DNA of 64,000 bases from Puniceicoccaceae bacterium 5H (lineage in GTDB: Bacteria; Verrucomicrobiota; Verrucomicrobiia; Opitutales; Oceanipulchritudinaceae). Below the pieces are notes generated by a model that was given only the letters and a program-made list of their open reading frames with translations, was not told the origin of the DNA and searched no databases. Below, piece by piece: positions 34,360 to 43,524 of this stretch; the first letter of the stretch is position 1; the number at the start of each line of letters is the position of its first letter. The stretch lies in NCBI GenBank assembly GCA_009772895.1, contig WOUP01000003.1:1-64000 (forward strand), in the 5' to 3' direction. The position numbers were made by a program, and so were the translations under genes.

Positions 34360-36333
34360 ATGGCCGCAGCTGAGCAGTCGGGTGCCACGTTGGACTTTTT
34401 CGGCGCGCAGGAGCAGGCGCACCGCAAGACCCGTGGCCTGATCCTTTACTTCGCCCTCGCCGTGATCCTGATCGTCGTGGCGGTGTACGGCATCGTGACG
34501 GGCGCGATCTACCTGGCCGTGAGTCAGCAGGGTCCGCAGACCGGCTACGGCCCTGCATCGCCTACGGTGCCGCTGTGGGATCTGCAACGTTTCGCGCTCT
34601 CGGGTGGCCTGGCGATCCTGATCATTTTCGGTTCGGCGATGCTCAAGCTGATCGAGTTCTCCCAGGGCGGCGGGGCGGTGGCCCGGAGTGTCGGCGGCCG
34701 CAAGATCGACGAGACGACGCGCCAGCCCGACGAGCGCCGCCTGCTGAACGTGGTGGAAGAGATGGCCATCGCGTCGGGCGTGCCGGTGCCGGAAGTCTAC
34801 GTGCTGGATCAGGAGCAGGCGATCAATGCCTTCGCGGCCGGTCATTCGGTCGACGACGCGGCGGTGGCGGTCACTCAAGGCACGCTGCGGATGCTCAACC
34901 GCGACGAATTGCAGGGGGTGATCGCGCACGAATTCAGTCACATCCTCAACGGTGACATGCGGCTGAATCTGCGCCTTGGCGGGCTGCTGCACGGCATCAT
35001 GGCCATGGCCATCGTCGGGGGCATGATCATGCGCATGATGTTTTATGCGGGGGCCGGGCGCCGTCCGCGCCGCGACAAGGGCGATAATAACGGCAGCCTG
35101 ATGTTGATCCTGGGCGCGGTCGGTCTTGCCTTTTACCTGACGGGGCTGATCGGCAGTTTTTTCGGGCACCTGATTCAGGCCGCGGTGTCGCGGCAGCGGG
35201 AATTTCTGGCCGACGCCTCGGCGGTGCAGTTTACGCGCAATGCCGACGGCATCGGCGGTGCACTGAAGAAGATCGGCGGCTGGAGCGAGCGCGGGCGAAT
35301 TCAGGAGCCCAAGGCGACGGCAATGGCCCACATGTTTTTTGCCAGCGCACTGAAGCGCAACATGGACGGCGCGATGGCGACCCACCCGCCACTGCAGGAG
35401 CGCATCAAGCGCATCGACCCGCAGTGGGACGGCGAATTCCTGCAGGTGAGTGAAGACAAGGTGCGCCCGGCGCGCGAATCGGTGACCGCGCACGAGCGGC
35501 AAGGTCGCGAGGCCTCGCGCGCGTGGGATCCCGCTCAGCTGGTCATGGCGGCCGGGATGCTCGATCAGCGCAGCGTGGACTACGCGCGGGATCTGCGGGC
35601 GCATCTGCCCGAGGGCCTGAGCGGGGTAGGGGCCGATCCGCAGGATTCCACGCTCGCCCTGTTGGCGCTGATGATGGATCGGCAGCCGGGTGAACATCGG
35701 GAAGCGCAGCTGCAGTGGCTCAGTGTGCGGCGGCCGGAGCAATTGAATCGTCTGCAGGACCTGCTGGAGACGGTTGACTCGCTGGAGCGCCGCGACCATT
35801 TGCCGCTACTTGAACTGGCGGTTACGCCCTTGCGCAACCTCAGTGACGCCGCGTCTTCTCGCTTGCGGGAAGAATTGCGTCGCCTGGCCGAGACAGACCG
35901 CCGGATCGACCTGCGCGAATGGTGCATCCTCACGATTGCACAGCGTCGTCTGGACCGCCTGGCGCGGCGTCCCGGCCGCATGGTCACAGAAATCCAGAAA
36001 GTGAGCGCCGAAATGTCGCGCGTGTTGTCGCGACTGGCCCTGCTCGAGCACGGCGGCGAGCCCATCGCGTGCTTCCGCCACGCCGTGAAAGGCCTCTATC
36101 TTGAGAAATACCTGGAATTTGTCTCGGGTCCGGCAGAGGTGGACGCTCAACAGTTGTCGGTCGATCTCGAACGGTTGCGAGATTGCTCGCCGGCGATGAA
36201 GCGGGCGTTCCTGATCGCCTGTGGGCGGGCTGTCAGCCACGATAATCAGGTGGAAGAGGCGGAGGCGGAGCTGTTTCGGGCTCTGGCCATCGGCCTGGAT
36301 GTGCCGATGTCGCCCATAGTGGCAAATGCTTAG
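34360..36333 (+). CDS. M48-family membrane metalloprotease (HtpX-like) with C-terminal extension
   Basis: The 657-residue protein has two N-terminal membrane helices (LILYFALAVILIVVAVYGIV and FALSGGLAILIIFGSAML) and a cytosolic M48 domain. The zinc motif is H190-E191-FS-H194 in VIAHEFSHILNGDM and the third ligand is the Glu in SRQREFLADASAVQF; MATHPPLQERIKRI follows. Two further helices lie at about 205-265. The last 270 residues, helical and Leu/Arg-rich, are beyond the normal HtpX length and occur in the long LemA-linked M48 group. It probably degrades damaged membrane proteins, with LemA as partner. Confidence 0.92.
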   Translation: MAAAEQSGATLDFFGAQEQAHRKTRGLILYFALAVILIVVAVYGIVTGAIYLAVSQQGPQTGYGPASPTVPLWDLQRFALSGGLAILIIFGSAMLKLIEFSQGGGAVARSVGGRKIDETTRQPDERRLLNVVEEMAIASGVPVPEVYVLDQEQAINAFAAGHSVDDAAVAVTQGTLRMLNRDELQGVIAHEFSHILNGDMRLNLRLGGLLHGIMAMAIVGGMIMRMMFYAGAGRRPRRDKGDNNGSLMLILGAVGLAFYLTGLIGSFFGHLIQAAVSRQREFLADASAVQFTRNADGIGGALKKIGGWSERGRIQEPKATAMAHMFFASALKRNMDGAMATHPPLQERIKRIDPQWDGEFLQVSEDKVRPARESVTAHERQGREASRAWDPAQLVMAAGMLDQRSVDYARDLRAHLPEGLSGVGADPQDSTLALLALMMDRQPGEHREAQLQWLSVRRPEQLNRLQDLLETVDSLERRDHLPLLELAVTPLRNLSDAASSRLREELRRLAETDRRIDLREWCILTIAQRRLDRLARRPGRMVTEIQKVSAEMSRVLSRLALLEHGGEPIACFRHAVKGLYLEKYLEFVSGPAEVDAQQLSVDLERLRDCSPAMKRAFLIACGRAVSHDNQVEEAEAELFRALAIGLDVPMSPIVANA

Positions 36334-36711
36334 GCTGTTCTAGGTTAAGGCGCTTACGGCGTTGGTTACGCAAAGTCTGCCTAAGACAAAACCCCGAGTG
36401 TAAAACTCGGGGCTTTGAAACACCTGACAAACTACAGCACTTCAGGTCGCTCACCTGAAATGCTTTATCTCTTGGAAGTCTGGGTATTTTGATAGGGCTT
36501 TTACGGATAAGTCAATCCCTTTGGCGTTATCTGGCCAAAAATGCGATCAACTTATCGAGATCCTGGGGGCTCGCGTCTGCCGGCCGATACGTCAGTTCAT
36601 CCTTGCCACCGACCGTTGACGGGTCAGAGGTTGCTGCCTCGCGAGATGATTGTCTTTTTCACCGGCATGTCCGCTGCCCGCCCCAAGGATTCCGGTAAAC
36701 GTCACCTCACC
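36334..36711. other. Intergenic region with a hairpin terminator
   Basis: Apart from the hairpin at 36391-36413, this stretch holds a second small dyad (CAGGT..ACCTG near 36443-36459) and otherwise no recognisable element. In-frame extension of the following small gene into this region is possible (starts at 36648 or 36667). Confidence 0.4.
36391..36413 (+). terminator. Terminator after the M48 protease gene
   Basis: The stem CCCCGAGT/ACTCGGGG (36392-36399 with 36405-36412), loop GTAAA, is followed by CTTTG on the plus strand and TTTTG on the minus strand. It lies 58 bases after the stop codon. Confidence 0.65.
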
Positions 36712-36924
36712 ATGGAGAAGGTCTGCGAAAACCTGTTGCCCAACTGCCACACCGCGCTGGATCTGGTGGAGCGCGGGTGTGCGCGCGACCTCTCCCTGAA
36801 GGAGCGTATGGCGCTGAAATACCACAGCCAGCTCTGCCCATTCTGCAGCTGCAAACGCTACAAGCTGGAGACGATGTTCGAGGAGATGCGGGAGGCGGAG
36901 CGCCGCCGATCGCGTGCGAGCTGA
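36712..36924 (+). CDS. Small Cys-rich zinc-finger-like protein (anti-sigma-like)
   Basis: The 70-residue protein reads MEKVCENLLPNCHTALDLVE, then DLSLKERMALKYHSQLCPFC and a basic helical tail. The spacing of Cys and His residues (C..H.....HSQLCPFCSC) and the LSLKERMALKYH..C..C pattern match the zf-HC2 zinc-binding domain of anti-sigma factors, but the membrane and periplasmic parts are absent. No sigma factor gene is adjacent. Upstream in-frame ATGs at 36667 and 36648 are possible; none has a clear ribosome binding site. The sugar phosphorylase gene starts 73 bases downstream. Confidence 0.65.
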   Translation: MEKVCENLLPNCHTALDLVERGCARDLSLKERMALKYHSQLCPFCSCKRYKLETMFEEMREAERRRSRAS

Positions 36925-36997
36925 ACAGGAATTGCCGACAAGACTTGGCGCTCGGGCATTTGGCGGTTATGATGCCCTCAGTCGCAAAGGGTTCGGC

Positions 36998-38734
36998 ATG
37001 AAGTTTATCAATAAGGAAAAGGCTCAACTGATTCAACGTCGCCTGACGCGCCTTTATGGTGACAAGGCGCCTCGCCTGATGGAGCGGTTTTATATGCTGC
37101 TTGGCCGCTACGGCATTGGTGAGGATGTGGCGCAACACACCCGTTACTGGGACGAATACGACGTGGCGCTGATCACGTATGCCGACAGCTTGCAGGGCGA
37201 CGGCGAGCCACCGTTGCGTGTGCTGCACAACTTCGCCAACAAGCACTTGCGCGGGGCCGTCAGCATCATTCACCTGCTGCCCTTCTACCCGTGGTCCAGC
37301 GATGACGGCTTCAGCGTGATCGACTACCGCAAGGTAAAGTCCGAGTACGGCAGCTGGGGCGACGTCGAGCAGATCGGGCGGGATTTCAGCCTGGCCTTCG
37401 ACCTGGTGCTCAACCACTGCTCCCGCGAGAGCCGCTGGTTCAAGGACTTCGTGACGGGCATCGCGCCGGCGCGCGATTACTTCCATGTGCTCGATCCCAA
37501 GACGGATACCTCCGAGGTGGTGCGTCCGCGGCCCTGGCCGCTGTTGACCCGCACCGCGACCCGTGATGGCGACGCCTGGGTGTGGACGACCTTCAGCGAG
37601 GATCAGGTGGACCTGAACTGGTCCAACCCGGACGTGCTCTTCGAGTTCCTCGATATTCTGTTTTTCTACCTTTCCAAGGGCTGCCGCATCTTCCGCCTCG
37701 ACGCCGTGGCCTTCCTCTGGAAGCAGATCGGTACCAGCTGCATCCACCTGCCGGAAACGCACGAGGTGGTAAAGCTCTTCCGCGACGTGCTCGACACCGT
37801 GGCGCCCGACGCCGTGTTGCTGACTGAGACCAACGTGCCGCACAAGGAAAACGTCAGCTATTTCGGCCAGGGCGACGAAGCCCACATGGTCTATAATTTC
37901 AGCCTGCCGCCGCTGCTGTTGCACGGCCTGTTGCGCGGCGAAACGACTCATCTCACTGAATGGGCCAAGTCGTTGCCCAAGCTGCCGGACGGGCAGACGT
38001 TCTTCAACTTCACCGCTTCGCACGACGGGGTGGGGGTGCGCCCGCTGCAGGGCATCCTGGAAGAGGAAGAGCTGGATTGGGTCGTCGAGCAGGTGCGGGA
38101 AAAGGGTGGCCGCGTCTCCATGCGCGCGCTGGGCGATGGCACCGAGCGCCCCTACGAGCTCAACATCACCTACGTGGACGCCCTGGGCGATCCGGACGAC
38201 GAGGATCTGGGCATCGCGCGCTTCCTCTGTTCGCAGGCGGTGGCGCTGGCTTTCCAGGGCGTGCCCGCGGTTTATATCCACAGCCTGCTCGGCACGCCGA
38301 ACTGGCAGGAAGGTGTGGAGCAGACGGGCCACAACCGCACCATCAACCGCCGCAAGTGGCAGGTGGGCGAGTTGACGGACGTGTTGGCCGACCCGGAAAA
38401 CAAGCAGAACCGCATTTACAGCCGCTACCTGCAATGGCTACGCCGTCGCGCCGGGCAGCCTGCCTTCCACCCCGACGGGGCGATGGAGATCCTCGACCTC
38501 GGCACCAAGTTGTTCGGCTTTGTGCGCAAGGGCCGCTATGGCAACCAGCACATCGTTTGCCTCTTCAACTTTACCGCCGAGCCGCAGACAGTAAAACTGT
38601 CCGATCTGCACCCCAAGCTGGGTGAAGCGGGTGGCGCGCGCGACATCCTCAACGCCAGAGACGTGGAGACCGGGCCGAAGGCAAAGCTGACCCTCGAGCC
38701 CTACTTCGCGCACTGGATTGCGGTGAATATCTAG
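36998..38734 (+). CDS. GH13_18 sugar phosphorylase
   Basis: The 578-residue protein belongs to the sucrose phosphorylase-like group of GH13. It has ISIIHLLPFYPWSSDDGFSVIDY, FDLVLNHCSRES, the nucleophile Asp in CRIFRLDAVAFLWKQ, the acid/base Glu in VLLTETNVPH, and the stabiliser Asp in FTASHDGVGVRP. The C-terminal beta domain ends LEPYFAHWIAVNI. Such enzymes cleave an alpha-glucoside with phosphate to give glucose-1-phosphate. The length and GIGEDVAQHTRYWDEYDVAL start fit the glucosylglycerate or sucrose-6-phosphate phosphorylase subgroups, but specificity cannot be set by eye. ATG 36998 is preferred to the 28-codon upstream extension because the family begins there. Confidence 0.9.
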   Translation: MKFINKEKAQLIQRRLTRLYGDKAPRLMERFYMLLGRYGIGEDVAQHTRYWDEYDVALITYADSLQGDGEPPLRVLHNFANKHLRGAVSIIHLLPFYPWSSDDGFSVIDYRKVKSEYGSWGDVEQIGRDFSLAFDLVLNHCSRESRWFKDFVTGIAPARDYFHVLDPKTDTSEVVRPRPWPLLTRTATRDGDAWVWTTFSEDQVDLNWSNPDVLFEFLDILFFYLSKGCRIFRLDAVAFLWKQIGTSCIHLPETHEVVKLFRDVLDTVAPDAVLLTETNVPHKENVSYFGQGDEAHMVYNFSLPPLLLHGLLRGETTHLTEWAKSLPKLPDGQTFFNFTASHDGVGVRPLQGILEEEELDWVVEQVREKGGRVSMRALGDGTERPYELNITYVDALGDPDDEDLGIARFLCSQAVALAFQGVPAVYIHSLLGTPNWQEGVEQTGHNRTINRRKWQVGELTDVLADPENKQNRIYSRYLQWLRRRAGQPAFHPDGAMEILDLGTKLFGFVRKGRYGNQHIVCLFNFTAEPQTVKLSDLHPKLGEAGGARDILNARDVETGPKAKLTLEPYFAHWIAVNI

Positions 38735-38749
38735 GTGCGGCGAGATAGG

Positions 38750-38780
38750 CCGCTTTGTGGTGTAGATCGCCACAAAGTGG
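38750..38780. terminator. Possible bidirectional hairpin between convergent genes
   Basis: CTTTGTGG (38753-38760) pairs perfectly with CCACAAAG (38770-38777) across a nine-base loop, 16 bases past the phosphorylase stop. There is no T-run, so it may be a weak or Rho-assisted end. Confidence 0.35.
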
Positions 38781-38787
38781 CGAAGCC

Positions 38788-39060
38788 TCAGCGTGGTTGG
38801 TGCTTGCCAGCGGGCCCGCTGAAAAGGCGGCTGGCTTCCGGGGCCAGCTTTACGTCGGCCGTCATGCTCGGCAATTTGGGCGTTGCTTCGGCCAGCGTCT
38901 GCGACGCCTGCACGGCGGGTTGAAGGCTGACTTTGGGCGGATCTTCGTCAAAAAGCTCGTAGCCGAGCATGCCGAGGCCAAACAAAACGAGGCCGACCGC
39001 CCCGAGCCGTAACAGGCTGATGAGGGCGTAATATGCTGCGCGTGAAGAGATGCCGATCAT
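38788..39060 (-). CDS. Small single-pass membrane protein of unknown function
   Basis: The 90-residue protein has one hydrophobic helix (ALISLLRLGAVGLVLFGLGM) near the N-terminus and a soluble Pro/Ala-rich C-terminal part. Codon use fits the genome. No family is recognised, and the start lacks a good Shine-Dalgarno. Confidence 0.5.
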   Translation of the reverse strand: MIGISSRAAYYALISLLRLGAVGLVLFGLGMLGYELFDEDPPKVSLQPAVQASQTLAEATPKLPSMTADVKLAPEASRLFSGPAGKHQPR

Positions 39061-39108
39061 GGAATGCGTGGATTGCTGGCAAATGTATGCAATTGGCGTG
39101 CCATTGCC

Positions 39109-39291
39109 TTAAAAGGCGCGCATTGCCACCATCGGCCAGAGAGCGGCGAGCATGATCAGCGATCCGCCAATAGCGAGTGAAATTGCGATCTTGGCCTTCA
39201 GGGCACGCATGGCAGCCCGGTGTTCCGGCGTATGGCGACGGACGCGGGTAGCCGTGGGAGCGGGGAAGGCGAAGGTGAGTTGCGTGTTCAT
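39109..39291 (-). CDS. Small membrane protein of unknown function
   Basis: The 60-residue frame MNTQLTFAFPAPTATRVRRH continues with a basic region and ends in one hydrophobic helix (IAISLAIGGSLIMLAALWPM). It sits 48 bases upstream of the other small membrane protein on the same strand, so the two may be co-transcribed. The longer frame to 39333 is less likely. Confidence 0.45.
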   Translation of the reverse strand: MNTQLTFAFPAPTATRVRRHTPEHRAAMRALKAKIAISLAIGGSLIMLAALWPMVAMRAF

Positions 39292-39442
39292 GATAAAGCG
39301 GGGTTGATGGTTGAGTTTCACGTTTCGCCTCACCCTTAATCACGGTCCGTGCCACTACGGTGTCAAATTTCACAACTGCCTATTAAACAAATAGACCGAG
39401 ATCTTTAGCCTTTCTTTATACCCGTAGAAGAGGAAGTGCACG

Positions 39443-40993
39443 TTGACACTTGATGCCAGGCGCTTTACACAAAATGTCATGGCCACCTCGCTACTTGCGG
39501 CTGAAGAACGCGCCTTCGCCGAGACCGTTTCCAAACTGACCTATTGCGACCCTTTTGGGCCGGAGCGCATGCAGCTCGAGCGGGAGGCATTGGGCGCCGA
39601 CTATGAGCCGGTCCGGCGAGCGTGGAACCTCGACCCGATGTCTCACCACGAAGACGCCAACCTGCAGCGCATGATCGACCGCATCCAGGAACTGGCCAAG
39701 CGGGTGGGGCCGGCCTATCGCGAGGGCAAAGGCAGCAAGAAGGACCGCACCTGTTACGAAGACATGATCGTCTTCGAGGAATTCCACCGCTACCAGTTCC
39801 TCTTCGACGCCTATATCGACCGCGCGCACCGGGAGGGCACGAGTCATACGCGGGTGCCGTTCTACCGGGAATACCAGAGCCGCTATCAGCAGTATTTCGG
39901 GCGTTATCAGCCGGTGGAGCCCAACCACCTGTTTGCGATGTTCTTCCAGATCCGGCGTGCCTTCTTCCACACCTTCCGCTTTTTCGTGGGCGCCTCCAAG
40001 GCCGCCACCCGCCTGCGCTCAGCCGTCTGGCAGTCCATCTTTACCCACAATCTCGACCGCTATCAGCGCGTGCTCTACCACCGCATGTCGGAGATCCCGA
40101 CGCTGATCACCGGCCCCTCCGGCACGGGCAAGGAACTGGTGGCGCGTGCAATCGGCCTCTCGCAGTACCTGCCCTTCGAGCCCGAGAGCCAGCGCTTCGC
40201 CGAAGACTTCGTGCAGGTGTTCCAGCCGATCAACCTCAGCGCGCTCTCGCCGACCCTGATCGAGTCGGAACTCTTCGGCCACCGCAAAGGCGCGTTTACG
40301 GGTGCCCTGCAGGACCGCGTGGGCTACTTCGAGGCTTGCGGCCCCTACGGCACGGTTTTTCTCGACGAGATTGGCGAGACCGACCACAGCATCCAGGTCA
40401 AGCTGCTGCGCGTGCTGCAGACCCGTCAGTTCCAGCGTCTGGGCGACACGGGGCTGCGGCGCTTTCAGGGCAAGGTGATCGCCGCAACCAACCGTAACCT
40501 GCCGGAGGAGATCGCGGAGGGGAACTTCCGCGAAGACTTCTACTACCGCCTGCGCGCCGACGTCATCACCACGCCCTCCCTGCAGGAGATGCTGACCGAT
40601 CAGCCAACGGAGCTCGAGTATCTGGTGCGTTTCGTGGCCACCCGCGTAGCCGGTGAGTCCGAGGCCGAAGACCTTACCGCCGACGTCATGGCATGGTCGC
40701 GGCAACACCCGGGTTATCCGTGGCCGGGCAACTTCCGCGAACTGGAGCAAGCGGTGCGCAACATCCTGCTGCGGCGCGAATACTGGCCCGACGAGCGACC
40801 GGTGCGCGGCAAAGGCGGCGATTGGCGCGAGGCTCTGGGCCAGATCGACTGGACGACCGACCGCTTGCTGAGCGAATACATCACCCGCTCCTACGCGCGC
40901 TACGGCAACTACGAGGAGACCGCCCGACGCCTCGGGCTCGACCGCCGCACGGTGAAGAAATACCTCGATGAGAACCTGCTGCGCAATCAGTAG
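39443..40993 (+). CDS. Sigma-54-dependent activator-like AAA+ protein
   Basis: The 516-residue protein has a sigma-54 activator AAA+ domain (about residues 205-420): Walker A GPSGTGKE, the sigma-54 contact loop HRKGAFTGA, Walker B GTVFLDEIGE, and the arginine-finger region FREDFYYRLRAD. The C-terminal Fis-type helix-turn-helix is YGNYEETARRLGLDRRTVKKYL. The first 200 residues are helical, rich in Tyr, Phe and Arg, and match no receiver, PAS or GAF domain that I recognise, so the signal is unknown. The start is TTG at 39443 with AGAGGA upstream; an ATG at 39479 is an alternative without such a site. Confidence 0.9.
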   Translation: MTLDARRFTQNVMATSLLAAEERAFAETVSKLTYCDPFGPERMQLEREALGADYEPVRRAWNLDPMSHHEDANLQRMIDRIQELAKRVGPAYREGKGSKKDRTCYEDMIVFEEFHRYQFLFDAYIDRAHREGTSHTRVPFYREYQSRYQQYFGRYQPVEPNHLFAMFFQIRRAFFHTFRFFVGASKAATRLRSAVWQSIFTHNLDRYQRVLYHRMSEIPTLITGPSGTGKELVARAIGLSQYLPFEPESQRFAEDFVQVFQPINLSALSPTLIESELFGHRKGAFTGALQDRVGYFEACGPYGTVFLDEIGETDHSIQVKLLRVLQTRQFQRLGDTGLRRFQGKVIAATNRNLPEEIAEGNFREDFYYRLRADVITTPSLQEMLTDQPTELEYLVRFVATRVAGESEAEDLTADVMAWSRQHPGYPWPGNFRELEQAVRNILLRREYWPDERPVRGKGGDWREALGQIDWTTDRLLSEYITRSYARYGNYEETARRLGLDRRTVKKYLDENLLRNQ

Positions 40994-41126
40994 CTGCCCG
41001 ACGTTCTATGTCGGCCTGTCGGCATTTGATGTCTGGAATGGTCTTTGTCGGGCCGTATGCTTTTTACGGGTATTAAATGTTTAACTATTTGTATATTAAT
41101 ACGTTGAGTATTTGATATCCTCTGGT

Positions 41127-41142
41127 TGGCACGGTCCCGGCA
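41127..41142 (+). promoter_or_regulatory. -24/-12-like (sigma-54) promoter element
   Basis: TGGCACG-GTCC-CGGCA matches the sigma-54 consensus TGGCACG-N4-TTGCA at all positions except the two T of the -12 box, with correct GG-to-GC spacing. It lies between the sigma-54-type activator gene and the acyltransferase gene. Transcription would begin close to the annotated ATG (41155), so either translation starts later or the match is chance. Confidence 0.3.
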
Positions 41143-41154
41143 ATAGGGCGGGGC

Positions 41155-43431
41155 ATGAATGCTTCCACAGTCCTTCCGCTCGAAGAAATCCCGCTCACGG
41201 TAAAGCCCGCGACGCACCCGGTGCCCGCCGCACAGCCCAGCGCCGAGACCTGGTGGCGTCACGGCTTCCGCCGCTTCCTGCGCTGGTTTCTGGTGCGCAT
41301 CTGCGGCGTCAAGGCCACCGGGCTGGAGCGCCTGCCGTGCGCCGGCGGCGTGATCGTCGCGCCCAACCACCTCAGCTATACGGATTGCCTGTTGCTGGGC
41401 GCGCTCAGTCCGCGGCCCGTGCGTTTCATGGGCACGCACCACTTTCTCCAGTATCGCTGGGGCCGCCTGTTGTATCGGGCCGCAAAAGTGATCCCCGTCG
41501 ACGCCAGCCGCCCGAGCAGTTGCCTGCGGGCCGCCCTCAAGGCCTTGCAGGCGGGCGAAGTCGTGGCTATCTTCCCGGAAGGCGACATCTCGATCAGCGG
41601 CCAGCTGCAGGCCTTCAAGCCCGGCGTGGAGCTGCTGGCGCGCAAGGCCGGCGTGCCGGTCGTCCCGGTGCACCTTTCCTATTGCGCCCGGGATCGCCAG
41701 CGATTTTTCTTTCGTCAGCTTCAGGTCAAATACCCCAAACTCCGAGACCCCAAAGCGGCACGCCTGTGCCTGCTACCCCCGATGGCAGCCGAAAACGCAA
41801 CGGCCGATGCGCTGCGCCGCGCAATCGAAGATACCGGCGCGGACACCTATGCGCAGCAGCCTTTCGTCCAGAGCCACCTGGCGGCTGAAGCCGTCAAGGC
41901 GCTGGCCGCGCGTCCGCTCGACCGCCAGGTTGTGGACTGCTCACGGGGCCGCCAGGAATTGCGCAGCGGCATGATCCTGGCCGCCGCTTTTGCCATGGCC
42001 GACCGGTGGCGCGAGCCGCTGGCAGATGAAGCGCGGGTGGGCGTCGTCTTCACTGCCGGCCTCGGCGGCATGATCACCAATCTGGCGCTCGCTTTGCTCG
42101 ACAAGACGCCGGTGAACCTCAACTTTACCGCGGGCAGCGCGATTACGGCCAAGTGCATCCATCAGGCCGGCCTCAAGACCATCATCACTGCCGGTCCCAT
42201 TATCGCCAAGCTGCCGGACGACTTTCCGTGGACCGAGCGCACGATCGATCTGGTGCAGGAGCAGCAAGCGGTCTCGAAAGCCACCATGCTGTGGCACTTT
42301 GCGAAGGTAGTCGTGCTGCCGCCCAAGGCGCTGCTCCGGCTCTACCGCGTGCCGACCGAGGGCGCGGACCGCGAGGCCACGATCCTGTTCTCCAGCGGCA
42401 GCACCGGCGATCCCAAGGGGGCCGTGCTGAGCCACCGCAACGTGTTGGGCAACATCCAGCAGATCAAGGACGTGGAGCTGCTCAACCGCCGGGAAAAGCT
42501 GCTCTGCTACCTGCCGACCTTTCACAGCTTCGGCTTCACCGTCACGCTCTGGTATCCGCTCGTCACCTGCCTGCCTTGCGTCTGCCTGCCGTCGCCGCTC
42601 GAGACCAAAAAGATCGCCGAGACGGTCGAGCGCGAGCAGGTGACCATCATGGTCGGCACCCCCACCTTCCTGCGTCCCTACCTCAACCGCGTGAAGCCCG
42701 AGCAGCTGCGCAGCGTCAAATACGTGGTCGGTGGCGCCGAAAAGACACCCGAGGGCTTCGCCGAGAAGTGGCAGCAGACCTTCGGCAGCCTGTATCTCGA
42801 GGGCTACGGCCTGACCGAGACCTCGCCTGTGGTGGGCGTCAACCTGCCTGCGACGGAGCACTACGCGCCGCGCATCCGCAAAGGCTCCATCGGCAAGCTC
42901 TTTGCCGGGATGGCCGCGCGCGTGGTCGACCCCGTCACGGCCGCGGTCTTGCCCCGTAACGCGGTGGGCATGCTTGAGCTGCGCGGCGTCAACGTTTTCC
43001 AGGGCTACCTTAACGACGAGCGCCGGACCCGTGAAGCCTTCCACGACGGCTGGTACGTCACCGGTGACCTCGCCCGGATCGACGGCGACGGCTACGTGTT
43101 CATCGAGGGTCGCCTGAGCCGCTTCTCCAAGATCGGCGGCGAGATGGTCCCGCACGGCACGATCGAGGAAGCCGTCGCCCGCAGCTTCCAGCTCGACGAG
43201 GCCGAGACGCCGCTCGTCGCGGTGACCGGCGTGCAGGACGCGCGCAAGGGCGAGAGCCTGGTGCTGCTCAGCGCGGTCGAGATCCGCCCCGAGCTGTTGC
43301 GCACCCGCCTGCAGGGCGAGGGCCTGCCCAACCTCTGGATCCCGCGCACGATCAAGCGCGTCGACCACATCCCCCGCCTGGCCTCGGGCAAGCTCGACCT
43401 CGCCGGGCTGAACAAGCTGGCCGGCGCGTAG
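41155..43431 (+). CDS. Acyltransferase / acyl-ACP (acyl-CoA) ligase fusion, Aas-like
   Basis: The 758-residue protein joins a PlsC-type 1-acyl-glycerophosphate acyltransferase (about residues 40-230; NHLSYTD carries the HX4D catalytic pair and IFPEGDIS the substrate motif) to an AMP-forming adenylation domain (about 270-758). The latter has FSSGSTGDPKGAV, the YGLTETSPVV motif, GWYVTGDLARIDGDGYV and the final catalytic Lys in RLASGKLDL. The combination is that of Aas, which re-acylates lysophospholipid at the inner membrane with fatty acid activated on ACP. The transporter domain LplT is absent. GGGCGGGG precedes the ATG. Confidence 0.9.
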   Translation: MNASTVLPLEEIPLTVKPATHPVPAAQPSAETWWRHGFRRFLRWFLVRICGVKATGLERLPCAGGVIVAPNHLSYTDCLLLGALSPRPVRFMGTHHFLQYRWGRLLYRAAKVIPVDASRPSSCLRAALKALQAGEVVAIFPEGDISISGQLQAFKPGVELLARKAGVPVVPVHLSYCARDRQRFFFRQLQVKYPKLRDPKAARLCLLPPMAAENATADALRRAIEDTGADTYAQQPFVQSHLAAEAVKALAARPLDRQVVDCSRGRQELRSGMILAAAFAMADRWREPLADEARVGVVFTAGLGGMITNLALALLDKTPVNLNFTAGSAITAKCIHQAGLKTIITAGPIIAKLPDDFPWTERTIDLVQEQQAVSKATMLWHFAKVVVLPPKALLRLYRVPTEGADREATILFSSGSTGDPKGAVLSHRNVLGNIQQIKDVELLNRREKLLCYLPTFHSFGFTVTLWYPLVTCLPCVCLPSPLETKKIAETVEREQVTIMVGTPTFLRPYLNRVKPEQLRSVKYVVGGAEKTPEGFAEKWQQTFGSLYLEGYGLTETSPVVGVNLPATEHYAPRIRKGSIGKLFAGMAARVVDPVTAAVLPRNAVGMLELRGVNVFQGYLNDERRTREAFHDGWYVTGDLARIDGDGYVFIEGRLSRFSKIGGEMVPHGTIEEAVARSFQLDEAETPLVAVTGVQDARKGESLVLLSAVEIRPELLRTRLQGEGLPNLWIPRTIKRVDHIPRLASGKLDLAGLNKLAGA

Positions 43432-43524
43432 GTTAACTGTGTAACAGGCACCATTTTGCCACGCACTGGAGGGGCGGGGAGAATCGGGACCTCACTGGAT
43501 CCTGAACCCCAACCCTCCTTTTGC

